64,000 nt of DNA from Paralithodes platypus (GCA_032716605.1 CM064480.1:46176372-46240371); one strand, 5' to 3'. Positions 1 to 11,395 are shown, counted from the first letter of the stretch. Notes: generated by a model from the sequence alone, not told the origin. Program-made: numbers and translations.

Positions 1-83
1 TTATACTATATACCAAGGCCATTTATAGTAATATAAATAAAGTAGACGTGCCGTTTTGCCCAAAATCAAAACGGCATACCCAA

Positions 84-826
84 CTCTGCGATGGGTTACC
101 ATCATCAGTACTAATACCATCATCACTACTACTTCCTTCATCACTACAACCGCCACAATCATCACGACTACTGTCATCATCACCATTACTATGATCATCA
201 TCACTACTACAATTTCAATCATCACTACTACTCTCACCATCATCACTACTACTGTCACCATTGTCACAACCATCTTAATCACTACTAGCATTGATACTAC
301 AACTATCAACCAGCATTACTACTATCATCACCACCATCTTACACTCATCATTACTACTGTTAACATCATCACTACTAATATAACCATCATCATTACTACT
401 GTCACAAGTATTACCATCATGTATCCTACTGTCACCATCATCACTACTACTGCCATCATCACCATTACTATGATCTTCATCATCACAACTATTGTCATCA
501 TCACTACAACTTTCACCATCATCACTACTACCATCATCACTAATACTCACACCATCGTCACTTCCATCATCACTACTGTCATTATTATCACTACAACTAT
601 CATTACTTGTCACCATCATCACTACTATTATGGCCATCATCACTACTACTAGTACTGTCACCATCATATCTACTACTGTCACCATCATATCTACTACTGT
701 CATCATCATGACTACTGTCAACATCATAAATACAACTACAACCATCATCATTACTATTATCACCATCATCACTACTATCACCATCAATCCCACTATTACT
801 ACCATCACTTCTAATGCCAACTAAAC
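84..826. repeat. Degenerate ATC/ACT trinucleotide satellite
   Basis: About 740 bp of imperfect CATCATCACTACTACTGTCAC-type units on the + strand. The period is a multiple of three, so long Met/Val- or Thr/Ile-rich open frames appear on both strands; these are by-products and not genes. Units are diverged, so the array is old. Confidence 0.9.
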
Positions 827-1362
827 TAACTTAACCTAGCAAATACGTAGCGAGATGTTTTCGCCCCCAGAACGAATGCGTTCTTAGTGTGTGAGCCCCG
901 ACACTAAGAACGCCATCATTGCTGGGGGGGGGGGTCCGGGATATCGGGGGGAGGGGGTAAAACCATATTTTGGATCTAAAATCATAACTATTGCATAAAT
1001 TCAAAAGATATTTTTTGACTGACGTTCGCATTCACGCAACAAATATTTGTGTGAAATTTGGTGAAAATCCGTCCAACGGCCTAGGAGGAGTTCCGAGACA
1101 GACGGACAACGACAGCGACAACAACGACAACGACGACGATGACAGACATTTTTTTCGTGTGGTACCCACTATACGGGGGGCGATACCAAACTTTGCTTAC
1201 GCAGAGTTGACAAAATACTTCCTTATAGTTTCTTAGTCAAAATATTATATTATACAAAAACAGTTATTTACATAATGAAAGGTAACTTTGTTCTTTAATA
1301 CAAATTATGCTATGTATAGATGACATTTGATGACATGAAAGATTGTGTTTTTCTTTGAACTA
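827..1362. other. Intergenic stretch with a 13-bp perfect hairpin
   Basis: No gene seen. Positions 878-890 (GCGTTCTTAGTGT) pair perfectly with 901-913 across a 10-nt loop, followed by a G-rich tract at 924-957. Positions 1051-1092 carry a GGTGAAAATCCGTCCAAC-type motif that I recall from dispersed invertebrate repeats; a looser variant lies near 43005-43040. Confidence 0.5.
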
Positions 1363-1943
1363 TTAACCCATTCACTACCTCCTTTTAACTTAAATCTGGC
1401 TACTATTTGACGATTTTATTCAGCTATAAAAATGGGCCTTCAGCAAATAACAGGCTTCGAATGATCTCACTTAACCCTTTTTACTACCACAGATCCTTCT
1501 TAAGGGGAGATGGGCCGGTTTTCTGGACCACTTTCTCCCTCGTGTTTAGCCCCATTAGTTTGAGATTTTACGACGTTCAGCCTATTAGTTTGGCGATTTT
1601 AACACCTTTCGACCCATTTCATTGTCAATCTTAAGACCTTTCGTGTTATTTAGGTGTCAATTTTTTCCTGGCGAGCGACAGCGAGCCTGTCATTTTAAGA
1701 GTAACCGGCCTTCGGCCGGTAAATTTTTCTTTCGAAAAATGTACAAATCAATCTTGAAGGGGGGTCTAGGGCGAGTTTGTCTAAGCTTGATGGAGGTCTA
1801 ATGAGGAAACTAAAACAATACATGAATACATTTATTAATAGACCAAAAAAAACAGCCACTATCGCCTTAAGCTGCACAACAACGTCTAAATATACGTAGC
1901 TAGAATATAACGAAGAAGACCTCGCCGGTACGGAAGGGATTAA
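1363..1943. mobile_element. Element B copy 1, interrupted by element A
   Basis: A short non-autonomous DNA element (MITE). It begins TTAACCC (1363) and ends GGG(A)TTAA (1940-1943). The two halves are imperfect inverted repeats. Intact copies at 5041, 9410 and 49031 are about 210 bp. Here the body is split at ...GATCCTTCTTAA (1500-1503) by element A and resumes at 1871 with GCTGCACAAC, as in the uninterrupted copy at 32207-32225. TTAA plus CCC ends suggest a piggyBac-type transposase worked in trans; that is inference, as no transposase is present. Confidence 0.8.
1500..1870 (+). mobile_element. Element A copy 1 (TTAA-flanked MITE)
   Basis: Family A type copy. It starts TTAAGGGGAGATGG and is bounded on the right by TTAA at 1867-1870. 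It has no coding capacity. Conserved internal marks are CCTGGCGAGCGACAGCGAGCC, a short CCGGCC-TTC-GGCCGG hairpin, and a second hairpin (ATTTTTC / GAAAAAT) near 1726-1742. It sits inside element B, and removing it with one TTAA restores the B sequence, which shows that TTAA is the duplicated target. Confidence 0.85.
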
Positions 1944-2057
1944 TCATGGCAGCAGCAGTGAGAGTAATCTAGGGAAGTGGACCAGAATGACTCACAACAC
2001 AAACTTTTCCCACACTCACGTCACTCTTTATTGAATTGGCTGTACAATTAGGATCAC

Positions 2058-2425
2058 TTAAGGAGAGACGGTCGTTTTTCTGGTCCCCTTTCTCCCTAGT
2101 GTTTAGTCCCATTAGTTTTGAGATTTTTAGACGTTCGGCCCATTTGTTTGGCGATTTTAAGACCTTTTATCCCATTTCGTTATACATTTTAAGACCTATC
2201 GTGCCATTTAGGTGTCGATTTTGTCCTGGCGAGCGATAGCGAACCTGTAATTGTAAGAGGATCTGGCCTTTAGCCGGGAAATTTTTCTACCGAAAAATGT
2301 ACAAATTTATCTTGAGGGGGGGTCTAGGGGATGTTTTTATAAGTTTGAGGGATGTCTAGCGAGGAAACTAAATATTTATGAATGAATGAATTTATAGGCC
2401 AAATAAACAGTCAGTGTCCCCTTAA
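2058..2425 (+). mobile_element. Element A copy 2
   Basis: Same order of internal blocks as copy 1 (CCCATTAG, GGTGTCGATTTT, GGCGAGCGATAGCGA, hairpin pair), with TTAA at both ends (2058-2061 and 2422-2425). Length is 368 bp. Confidence 0.85.
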
Positions 2426-3834
2426 CTGCTCTCTCTCTCTCTCACACACTATCTCTCTTTCTCTCGTCTTTCCTTGCAGCTCAGCCTCTCATTGTGTCAT
2501 TTATTTCGTCTCCCACCATTTCCGTTGCAATCTCTCTTGCTATGCTTCTTATTATTGATATTTTCCTGTTTCAACAAACTCTGATATTGTTTATCGTTTC
2601 TTCTTCAATACCATTAAATACATCTCTCTGTCTTACTCCCTTCCAACTTGATCTCTAATTTAATAAACTCAATCATCCTTCCATTTCATTAATTCTTCTC
2701 TATAACTTCCCTTCTGTAAATAGACTTTATTCTTACAAGATTATGAAACTCTCTTGCCATATTGACCCCTCTTGCAATTCATAACGTTGTCTTGCTCCCA
2801 ATCTCTTCCATTTCATATGAAGATTCTTTGCAATTTTTCGTCGGTAAAACCAACATTATTTCCATACCTTTCAAAAACCTCTAACGCCATTGTGAACCTT
2901 TGTCAGAATTCGTCTCAAAAATTGTAACTTTTCAATCCTGCGGGCCACTTTCTCCTTCCCTTCATGTGACCCATAGCAAACATCCGGGTCTCTGTCTCCC
3001 TTCCGTCCCGTCTCCTTCTCATTGCTATCAGGACATCTCGCCACCTCATCACTTCGCTACCTCGTCAACTCGCTACTTCACCAGCTTGATACTAATACCG
3101 AAACCTCCTGAAAATTCGTTAGGGAGCCGTAGTTTGCCAAACTTACCCAAATTAGTTAGGGTAAGGTTAGTTACTTTATCATATAACCACGGGATTAAAA
3201 AATATAGTTAACAAAACGATGGTAACAGATAGCTCTGCAATAAGGCCCCTGTTACTTTTCGTTCATTTTCACAGATTTTTAAGCGAACATATTGCTAAAG
3301 AACTTAAATAACCACACTTGAGCACATTTAGATTAAACTATGTCATGATTTAGTCAGTTAGGTTACGTTAGTTCAGTTTTATTAGGTATGTTATAAATAT
3401 AACTACTATGTAGCGAAGTACTAAGGTGGCGAAATGTCCATTGCATCCTCTTCATCTTCTCCCTCCTCCTGCATGCATAACCAACACACATTGACTCCAT
3501 CAGAATTCCTTTGGTGCAGTTGGCATCCAGGTCTTATGAATAATATCTGAGCTTTAATATCTTCATTGTTCGAGGGTCGTTCTCATGGAGGTGGGCCGCT
3601 TATGTAAGAATTGGAATATTATAATAATATATATTTATCTAGTCTTTCATTATTTTCTCAAAAGCTCCAGTTCTTCCAGAGGATTTCACTGGCGATCAAA
3701 GCAGGTAGTAAATAAGGAAAAGAAAAGAAAGAAAGAAAGAAACAAACAAACAATCTCTATACCTATTTTTTATAGTAACTTGTTGTTGGTTGACAATCTG
3801 TACACAAATTACAGTACCGGAAATTTAATAGAAG
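2426..3834. other. Non-coding, CT-rich at the left end
   Basis: CT/CA-rich tract at 2431-2470, then AT-rich unique-looking DNA. The open frames here are short, lack recognisable domains and I do not support them as genes. Confidence 0.6.
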
Positions 3835-4048
3835 TACAGTCGCGCTAATAAGTGATGTCTCGGCACTAAGTAAGTTTTGATCAATAATTGGTATCAGCAA
3901 TATCTAAGCTTCATTTCTTCATATTGAGTTAAATATACAAACATTTTCCTACACTTACTCACCCTATTCAACATCTGACAGACATTAATAAAGCACAGAG
4001 CAAGCCAAACGTAATGACAGCTGGGCATGACTTATTAGCGCGACCGTA
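3835..4048 (+). mobile_element. Element H copy 1 (mariner-like MITE)
   Basis: A 210-bp unit with inverted ends CAGTCGCGCTAATAAGT and ATTAGCGCGACCG, flanked by TA on both sides. TA flanks and a CAG-type terminus fit the Tc1/mariner superfamily (inference). It is closely similar to the pair at 12956-13383. Confidence 0.8.
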
Positions 4049-4149
4049 CAGTCATGAGCATACGAAAAGTCACACCAATTCCAATAACGGACCCTTTAAA
4101 GCCAAAGTTTTGAAGCATCTGTGCTAATAATTAATATAATTTATTAATT

Positions 4150-4430
4150 TCATTCCCAACATCAAACACCTTCCAATGAAATTTATGAAAGCAAGTGATC
4201 CATCGGGTTTCGAACCTTGGTTACCACACACGGGTCTTATAAACACTCTAACTATTACACCATCAAGACTTTATATTGTCTCGTTTTCGTTCGATACTAA
4301 TTCAAATAGGTGCATATCAACTTATGCTCTTGACTTTACAGTAAGCCTTCATGTTTTTCAAAGAGTACTTGTTTCAGAATATTACGTCTGTCAACTGCCA
4401 CTTTCCTTGCTCATTCGTTCAATACAGTAA
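4150..4430 (-). mobile_element. tRNA-derived SINE remnant
   Basis: On the minus strand a box A-like TGGTGTAATAGTTAGAGTG is followed by box B GGTTCGAAACC (near 4205-4215) and then the family tail with TTTCATTAATTT-like sequence. The same head occurs at 9040, 7690, 14890 and 15420. I call it a SINE and not a tRNA gene because no cloverleaf acceptor pairing is evident. Confidence 0.65.
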
Positions 4431-4439
4431 AAATAGGTG

Positions 4440-4625
4440 ACCGGTCAACTCAACCAGTAGACCATTTCAACCAGTAACTCTCAACCAGTACCAAATCAAC
4501 CAATACGGTTAGGTTAGGTTAGGTTAGTACAATATTTTGGCACTGGTTTGGTTGGTCTGGGTTAATTTGGCACTGGTTGAGAGCTACTGGTTGAAATGGT
4601 CTACTGGTTGAGATGACATGGAACC
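4440..4625. repeat. Palindromic CCAGT unit (element D) with TTAGG core
   Basis: CAACCAGTAGACC/TCAACCAGTA-type sequence on the left is mirrored as TACTGGTTGA/GGTCTACTGGTTGAG on the right. The centre holds four GGTTA/TTAGG units (4507-4527). This is the single-copy form of the array that occupies 19.85-26.97 kb. Confidence 0.75.
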
Positions 4626-4676
4626 GTAAAAATGTATCAAGTGAAAATATTACCTGAATGATCCAGGTTCTTCCCA

Positions 4677-5044
4677 TTAAGGGGAGATGGTCTGTTTTTC
4701 TGGACATCCTTCTCCCTCATGCTGAGACCCATTAGTTTTCAGATTTTAAGACGTCCGGCCAATTAGTTTAGCGATATTAATTTTAAAGCCTTTCGCCCCT
4801 GTTCTTTGTCAATATTAGGACTGTTCGTGTTATTTAGGTGTCGATTTTTTCCTGGCGATCGATAGCGAGCCTGTAATTTAGGAGGAACGCCTTCGGCCGG
4901 GACATTTTTCTACCGAAAAATGTACAAATATATCTTGAAGGGAGATCCTGGAGTTTCATAAGTTTGATGGAGGTCTAGGGAGGAAACTAAACAAATAGTA
5001 AACAGATAAATAAGTAAGCAAATAATGCGCCCATCACCCCTTAA
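4677..5044 (+). mobile_element. Element A copy 3
   Basis: Clear TTAAGGGGAGATGG start and CCATCACCCCTTAA end, giving inverted termini of about 14 bp. Its right TTAA is also the left TTAA of the next element B, so the two are chained. Confidence 0.9.
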
Positions 5045-5248
5045 CCCCTTCTGTACAGACGACATCCTTTTCAGTTTATTTTTGTTACTACTAATCGATT
5101 TTATTCAGTTTAGGAAGGATCTCTAGTATACGAACTATCTCAATCAACCATTTTAGCTATCACAGATCCTTCTAAAACGGCGCAAAATCGTCTTAATACA
5201 GCTAGAATGAAATTGCATTTTTGTTTTCGTCGGTACAGAAGGGGTTAA
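5041..5248. mobile_element. Element B copy 2
   Basis: Starts TTAACCCCTTCTGTAC and ends GTACAGAAGGGGTTAA, an inverted terminus of 16 bp or more. It shares 5041-5044 with the preceding A copy. Confidence 0.9.
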
Positions 5249-6088
5249 TGATCATGATTTTGTATATTCCTTTATGCTATCATCAATATAAAACGTTCGA
5301 TACGATGATACATAGACATTGAATTCATGTAAATATCAATATGAATATTATATGCAAAAATCTCAGAATGGTTGATGTTCACAATTAATAATTTACTTGC
5401 GGAAACATGTTGATATCTTAACGTCTGTTAAAGTTCAAATATGTATTAATTGAAATTACCAAAGGTATTCTGTATATTCTGATAAATACCAACTGTAAAT
5501 ATTGCAGATAAAACCTAAGCCTTATAACATTAAATATTAGCAAGACAAAAAATACTTTTTAAAATAATGATTGGAGTTAGATTACTATAAAGTTATTGTT
5601 TATTGTGTAGACATATTCACGGAGACACTTTATTATTCACTATATAACAAGCAACTGGCGAGAAACTTAAGGCTTAAGCGAAATATAATGGTGTCGATAA
5701 AGTTTAGGCGAGTTCCTGGGAAAATTGGGGAAGTTTGGGAGAAGGAGCCTTTAATGGTCTCTGTACTCTTCAAATGGGCCTGTATGAAGAGATGGCAGGG
5801 TAAAACAAATGCATGAATATATTTATAATAATGGTATTTTATCTAGTCCAAGTACATCACACTGACACAGTTTATATATATGTATTAGGCTATGTTACAG
5901 ATATCCCACTGGTTAGTAGGTTCCTGTTGGTATTTGAGGCATCGAGGAGCGAGGGCATAATGGCCCCTAGGTGTCTTCATAGTCATTGGGGTGACAAGAG
6001 TCATGATCCAGTAAAAGCCTTTATCTTCTTCGTATTTGGTGGTCTGTAGAGATGGTGTCCCCAGGCAGAATGGTAGCTCCGGTGTTGT
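5249..6088. other. AT-rich non-coding DNA
   Basis: Open frames near 5571-6049 are short, with no recognisable motif. I see no gene or repeat family here. Confidence 0.5.
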
Positions 6089-6978
6089 AGAATTTATCTC
6101 GTAGTAAGTTGCAGCTGCTCTTGTACTGCGCAGTAATTTATCTCCGTAGTAAGTTGCAGCTGCTCTTGTACTGCACAGTAATTTATCTCCGTAGTAAGTT
6201 GCAGCTGCTCTTGTACTGCGCAGTAATTTATCTCCGTAGTAAGTTGCAGCTGCTCTTGTACTGCGCAGTAATTTATCTCCGTAGTAAGTTGCAGCTGCTC
6301 TTGTACTGCGCAGTAATTTATCTCCGTAGTAAGTTGCAGCTGCTCTTGTACTGCGCAGTAATTTATCTCCGTAGTAAGTTGCAGCTGCTCTTGTACTGCA
6401 CAGTAATTTATCTCCGTAGTAAGTTGCAGCTGCTCTTGTACTGCGCAGTAATTTATCTCCGTAGTAAGTTGCAGCTGCTCTTGTACTGCGCAGTGCAGCT
6501 GCTCTTTATCTCCATAGTAAGTTGCAGCTGCTCTTGTACTGCACAGTAATTTATCTCCGTAGTAAGTTGCAGCTGCTCTTGTACTGCGCAGTAATTTATC
6601 TCCGTAGTAAGTTGCAGCTGCTCTTGTACTGCACAGTAATTTATCTCCATAGTAAGTTGCAGCTGCTCTTGTACTGCACAGTAATTTATCTCCGTAGTAA
6701 TTTATCTCCGTAGTAAGTTGCAGCTGCTCTTGTACTGCACAGTAATTTATCTCCGTAGTAAGTTGCAGCTGCTCTTGTACTGCACAGTAATTTATCTCCG
6801 TAGTAAGTTGCAGCTGCTCTTGTACTGCACAGTAATTTATCTCCGTAGTAAGTTGCAGCTGCTCTTGTACTGCACAGTAATTTATCTCCGTAGTAAGTTG
6901 CAGCTGCTCTTGTACTGCACAGTAATTTATCTCCGTAGTAAGTTGCAGCTGCTCTTGTACTGCACAGTAATCAATCGC
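6089..6978. repeat. 45-bp minisatellite, about 19 units
   Basis: The unit starts GTTGCAGCTGCTCTTGTACT and continues to ATCTCCGTAGTAA. The 45-bp length keeps frame, so a 324-residue open frame of 15-residue repeats appears on the minus strand, with a matching one on plus; neither has a domain. Two variants differ at GCGCAG versus GCACAG: mostly GCG before 6540 and nearly all GCA after. One truncated unit lies at 6490-6515 and another at 6680-6700. Confidence 0.92.
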
Positions 6979-7545
6979 AGATGAAGTGGTTTTAAGGGGG
7001 GTCACCGTTTTGTTTTGGTCTTTCTCTCCTTTTCTCTCTTTCCCTGGCTTGAATCCATTCTGCCCCATTCAGCCAACTGTTTTAAGAAGTTTATCCCCAT
7101 CCAGGTGTCGATTTCTTCCTGGCGAGCGAAAGCGAGTCAGCATTGTATGGAGAAATCCGGCTTCGCCGGAGAATTTTTTCTATCGAAAAATGTACAAATT
7201 TAGCTTGCTGTAAAACAACAAAATATATATGCTGGCTCGCTACCGCTCGCCAGGAAAACATTGACACCTGGCTGGGGGTAAACGTCTTAAAACAGTGGGC
7301 TGAATGGGACCGAATGGACACAAGCCAAAGAGAGAGGGAGAGAAAGATAAAAAAGCGAGTTGGGCTCCCTTAACATATGTCCCAGTCGCAGATGAAGTAC
7401 GACAACTAGACACAGATGTAGTTGTATTTATGCCGCTAGTATGCCGCTACTGTAGTTGCAGATGAAGAAGTTTCAAACTCAGTCGTAGATGAAGGGTTGA
7501 GAGCACCAATCATACTCAAAGTGCTTAGGCTAGTTGCAGACGAAA
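6976..7545 (+). repeat. Dispersed GTYGCAGATGAAG motif
   Basis: Copies near 6976, 7386, 7455, 7482 (GTCGTAGATGAAG) and 7533 (GTTGCAGACGAA). Element A' splits the series. Spacing is irregular and no function is evident. Confidence 0.5.
6992..7373. mobile_element. Element A' copy 1 (palindromic relative of A)
   Basis: TTAAGGGGGGTCACC at left and TTGGGCTCCCTTAA at right. Both halves carry the GGCGAGCG..AGCGAG block and a block with CCTGGCTTG / CAAGCCA, in inverted order around the ATCGAAAAATGTACAAATTT core, so nearly the whole 382 bp could fold back. A second copy lies at 14138-14509. Confidence 0.85.
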
Positions 7546-7654
7546 CCCCATATAGTGTGATGGAATTGGTGATGTTGTGGTCCGGTGGCATGATAGTGGC
7601 ACCTTGCTCTGCTACGTCCGGGTGCGTCAATTATTATGTTTTTCACACCAACCA

Positions 7655-7775
7655 ACTTCACATCTAAACTCAATTAATGAAATCAACAAATACTTTGTGG
7701 CACTCCGAGGACTCGAACCCAGGATAGTCACATCGAAATCCCGCGCACTATGCATTACGCTGTCAGGGTAGCGGG
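7655..7775 (-). mobile_element. tRNA-derived SINE remnant
   Basis: Minus-strand box B GGTTCGAGTCC at about 7711-7721 sits downstream of a box A-like GCGTAATGCATAGTGCG, followed by the ATTTCATTAATTGAG tail shared with the 15.4-kb copies. Confidence 0.65.
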
Positions 7776-8345
7776 TGCAGGGTTATATAAAAGGAGGTAG
7801 AGCTAGTGAGATAGGTAAGTACAGATATCCCCGGCTGGATTGTACCTATTCCCTCTCACGACCATAGGACGCAGAGGTTGCCAGATTAGCAATAAGAAAT
7901 AGATTACTCTCACTGTTATAATTACCTCTCCAAAATTAGTTTTCTGCCCACAGCTAACTCAAAGACAACTGCATAGGTTGAAGTAAACAAACTAAAGGTT
8001 TATAGATACCCCTGACGGTAACAAAGGATTTAAAGTATCCCTAATAGACTCAAAAATCGCTTCAGGATGTGAGAGGGCTTTAGCTTAGATTAAAATTTGG
8101 TGGTTCACGTTTTGAAAGTCCCCAATAATAAATCAATTGGAAACAATTTTAGACGTTACAGACAATGATATTAAAACAATTACAAGAATTCATTCTAAAG
8201 AAGCCCTTTATTTACAACTAATTTCCGCTTTCCTGTTACACAACTCACTTGTGACATAAGCGTTCATGTCGTTAAACACTTCTTGTTATTATTAATATTG
8301 TAAGTAACATGTGTCTCTATATAGTTTCCTTTGAATAGTTTGGAG
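7776..8345. other. Non-coding
   Basis: I see no gene, array or recognised element here. Confidence 0.4.
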
Positions 8346-8346
8346 A

Positions 8347-8418
<72 letters not shown>

Positions 8419-8434
8419 AAGAGCAAGAGAGAGA
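8346..8434. repeat. (GA)n microsatellite
   Basis: About 70 bp of pure GA followed by interrupted GA. Confidence 0.95.
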
Positions 8435-9034
8435 GATTATATTATAGATTGGTAGATTTACCGGTGTCTATCATGTATATCTTCCTTTTTTTCATTAAAT
8501 ATATATATAAGCTAATTTTTATCTCTGATATACAGGTATAACCACACATCGTAAAACAGTATAAATATTTGGCCTATAATTGCAGCTGTACTGACATGTT
8601 ATCTGCAAAATGTTCAGTCATAGAGTACGATTTAAAATATGCATGTACAGCATAGAACATATCGCGTGTTCACATCATACGAGCAATATTTTGAAAGCTT
8701 AATTTATTTGACAAACATATATAATATGCATCATAATTTGAAAGGCCTCATAGAAGTGTTCAAAGTGGGACATAACACCATATTATTACAATTTTGCTAC
8801 AGTCAATGTACTTATTATTGCACTCACGAATATCATAGTGTAGTCCAATACAAAAATTGATTCTTTTTAGAGCAATATCGTTCATTGCTATCATTCTGAA
8901 AAAGCCAAGTATCTTTCCACGAAGCGGGCCAAAATATTTAGTCATAAAGTAGATCACATAAGAGATAAGAGATCCTTCTTTAGTGAAACATTTGTCATAA
9001 CTGTAATTATCTATTTTTTATTAATTTCACCACA

Positions 9035-9165
9035 CCACCACACACCTCCAATGAAATTAATGAAAGCATATATGTGATCCACCGGGATTCGAACATGGAT
9101 TATCACACACAGATTTTTAGTCACCCTAACCATTACACCACCAAGACGGTTAAAGGTTTATGCAC
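9035..9165 (-). mobile_element. tRNA-derived SINE remnant
   Basis: On minus, TGGTGTAATGGTTAGGGTG (box A) precedes GTTCGAATCCCGGTGGATC (box B), and TTTCATTAATTTCATTGG follows. It resembles the 4.2-kb copy more than the 15-kb subfamily. Confidence 0.7.
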
Positions 9166-9409
9166 ACGCCTACGACTTATTATCTATACAGTATAATAGC
9201 CTTAATCACACACGAATATTATGGTGTACATTATACAGTAAAGAATATTGCCTCTTTAGCGAAATATGACATCGCAGTAATTCCATAAATAGGCACGATT
9301 TTCCCTTTTTATGACGCGAGGCAGATTATTCAAACATAGAGTATCACATAAAGGAGAAATTGAGAATAGATCCTCTTCAGTGAGGTATTACTGTAATTCC
9401 ATAATAACC

Positions 9410-9624
9410 TTAACCATTTCAGTATCGGTGCTGTCCTTTTAACCATATTCTGGCTGCTATTAGACAATATTATTCAGTTTCAAAAGGTCCTCCAGTAAAT
9501 AACAGGCTTCGAACTATCTCACATAACCCTTTTCACTACCACAGATCCTTCTAAAACAGCACGAAAACGTCTAAATATAGCCAGAAGAAAATGTAAAAGA
9601 CGTCGTCGGTACAGAAGGGGTTTA
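9410..9624. mobile_element. Element B copy 3
   Basis: Left end TTAACCATTTCAGTATCGG; right end GTACAGAAGGGG followed by TTTA, so the right target TTAA is mutated. The inverted arms TCTGGCTGCTATTAGACAAT / CGTCTAAATATAGCCAGA are visible. Confidence 0.85.
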
Positions 9625-10456
9625 CTACACACGAATATAACAGTTTAGAATGTAGATCATCAAACACCTCTTTAATACACATATATAATAGCCATCAGAA
9701 ATATGTACGAAAAGCAAGATAACAAGATTTAAAAATTTCACGTAAAGCGATTACAGTATATGTACCATTTTTTGTTACCGTCATTGTGTTTTATCCAGCA
9801 AATGCAATTTTTACAGCGTTGATCACAATACACAAAATATATCCTCTTTAGCCACTTGAGGATCATGACGCTTTTTAGCATATATTCTGGTTATCATTAT
9901 ACGATTTTATACAGCTTAGGAATGATATGTGGGAAGGAAAAGGATACACACTATTTCAATTAACCGTCTGAGTCCCAAATACCCTTCCTAATCTGCATAC
10001 AATCGTCTAAAAATAGCCAGAAAACAGAAAAAGAAGTGTGTCATCGATTTTCAGAGGGCTACTGAATTATCCGTCATTACAGTAATTCCATAATAGCCTA
10101 AACTCCCTTCATGACGCGGGCCAAACTATCCCCGAAGATTTAAAAAGTTTGGATATTGTTATACAAATTGATTTTTGGAAATTGGTCATGCTTACACGTT
10201 TTGTTAGTATCAAGTGTTCTCTATCGCACACAAGCATAATACAGAGTAGATATTAAAACAAAGAATATATCCTATTTTGAGAACTGTTTGTCATTATTGT
10301 CATCTGAGTACCAGTTTCGATACAACCACATGTGTTCTAAATTATATACACAAATCATATAATGTAGATCAAATTGAAAAAGAAGAACAAGCAAATTGTT
10401 TGGTGAAATATTCGTCATTGTACGGTAGTCATTCTATAACAACCTAACGGGGAATG

Positions 10457-10457
<1 letters not shown>

Positions 10458-10514
<57 letters not shown>
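10458..10514. repeat. (AT)n microsatellite
   Basis: Uninterrupted AT run of over 50 bp. Confidence 0.95.
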
Positions 10515-10523
<9 letters not shown>

Positions 10524-10539
10524 TGTATATGCTTATTTA

Positions 10540-10745
10540 TTTTAAGCTACCTCTCTAGACCTCCATCAAGCGTAAACATATCCCCCTTTCGAGATGAATT
10601 GTACATTTTTCGACAGAAAAATTTCCCGTTCGCACTAAATTTCAGGCTTGCTATCAAAAGCAAGGACAAAAATCGAAACCTAAATTGCACGAAAGGTGTT
10701 AAAATCACCAAACTAATGGGGCCAAACATGAAAGCAGAGGGTGTT
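10540..10745 (-). mobile_element. Element A copy 4, 5'-truncated
   Basis: Reverse-strand A blocks: CCTAGACCTCCATCAAGC, the ACATTTTTCGACAGAAAAAT hairpin, CGAAACCTAAATTGCACGAA and ACTAATGGGGCCAAACATGA. Neither terminal TTAA is clean. Confidence 0.7.
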
Positions 10746-11054
10746 CATATAAGTGAAAGAATAGATCCTCTTTAGTAAAATATCCGTCATTACACCCATT
10801 CCATTATAGCCAAGTTTGTCCTTCATCATCCGGGCCAAACTATTCCCGAGGATTAAATACAGCTTTCAAAATGTTATCGGATTCAAGCATTACACACCGA
10901 TTACGCGTACTATAGTCGGTTTTATTTCAGCTGCCGGTGAATTGAATCCCTTAGCAACTGATTTTTCGATTCATAATGGTAAAATATGAAACTTCTGTGT
11001 CTCTACGTCATATTAAGGCCAAGTTTTCATAATTAGCAACATTTTTCGCTACAC

Positions 11055-11395
11055 AGAGCTCTCTCAGTGTATACCCCCTCTCTTACGGAGAGGGGGGGCA
11101 CCCGCCTATCAACACACTCCCACCCCTATTTTGTCCAACTTTTAAACACAAGATTGAATTAATTTTCCCAGTCTATCTTCTACTCAAAAAGCAAGCTTTG
11201 GAACTCTCCCTCAATCTGTCTTTCCCTCATTCTAAAACCTGAACTGCTACAAGTTTCGTGTGTCCAGACATTTTTACCCTAACGTACCTTGAATTTGGCT
11301 CTCTGACACTTTTTCAACTTTTTGGGATACACTTATTACAGGCAGGTTTGCCTTTTGTCTCCTTCATGCACATAAGAAAAAACAAACAAAACAAT
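11055..11395 (+). pseudogene. 3' remnant of a LINE1-type retrotransposon
   Basis: Collinear with 22080-22400: CCACCCCTA, TTCTACTCAA, GGAACTCTC, CGTGTGTCCAG, CATTTT, then the 3' UTR block TTACAGGCAGGTTTGCCTTTTG and an A-rich tail (11384-11399). The frame is broken throughout. It is much more diverged than the copies at 20.8 and 46.3 kb. Confidence 0.7.

Noticed and set aside
1..826. Long open frames on both strands rich in Met/Val or Thr/Ile
   Set aside because: Produced by a trinucleotide repeat that lacks stops; no domain, and both strands are equally open.
6094..7068. 324-residue open frame on minus with 15-residue repeats
   Set aside because: Exact product of the 45-bp minisatellite; ends in family A' sequence; no signal peptide or known repeat protein match.
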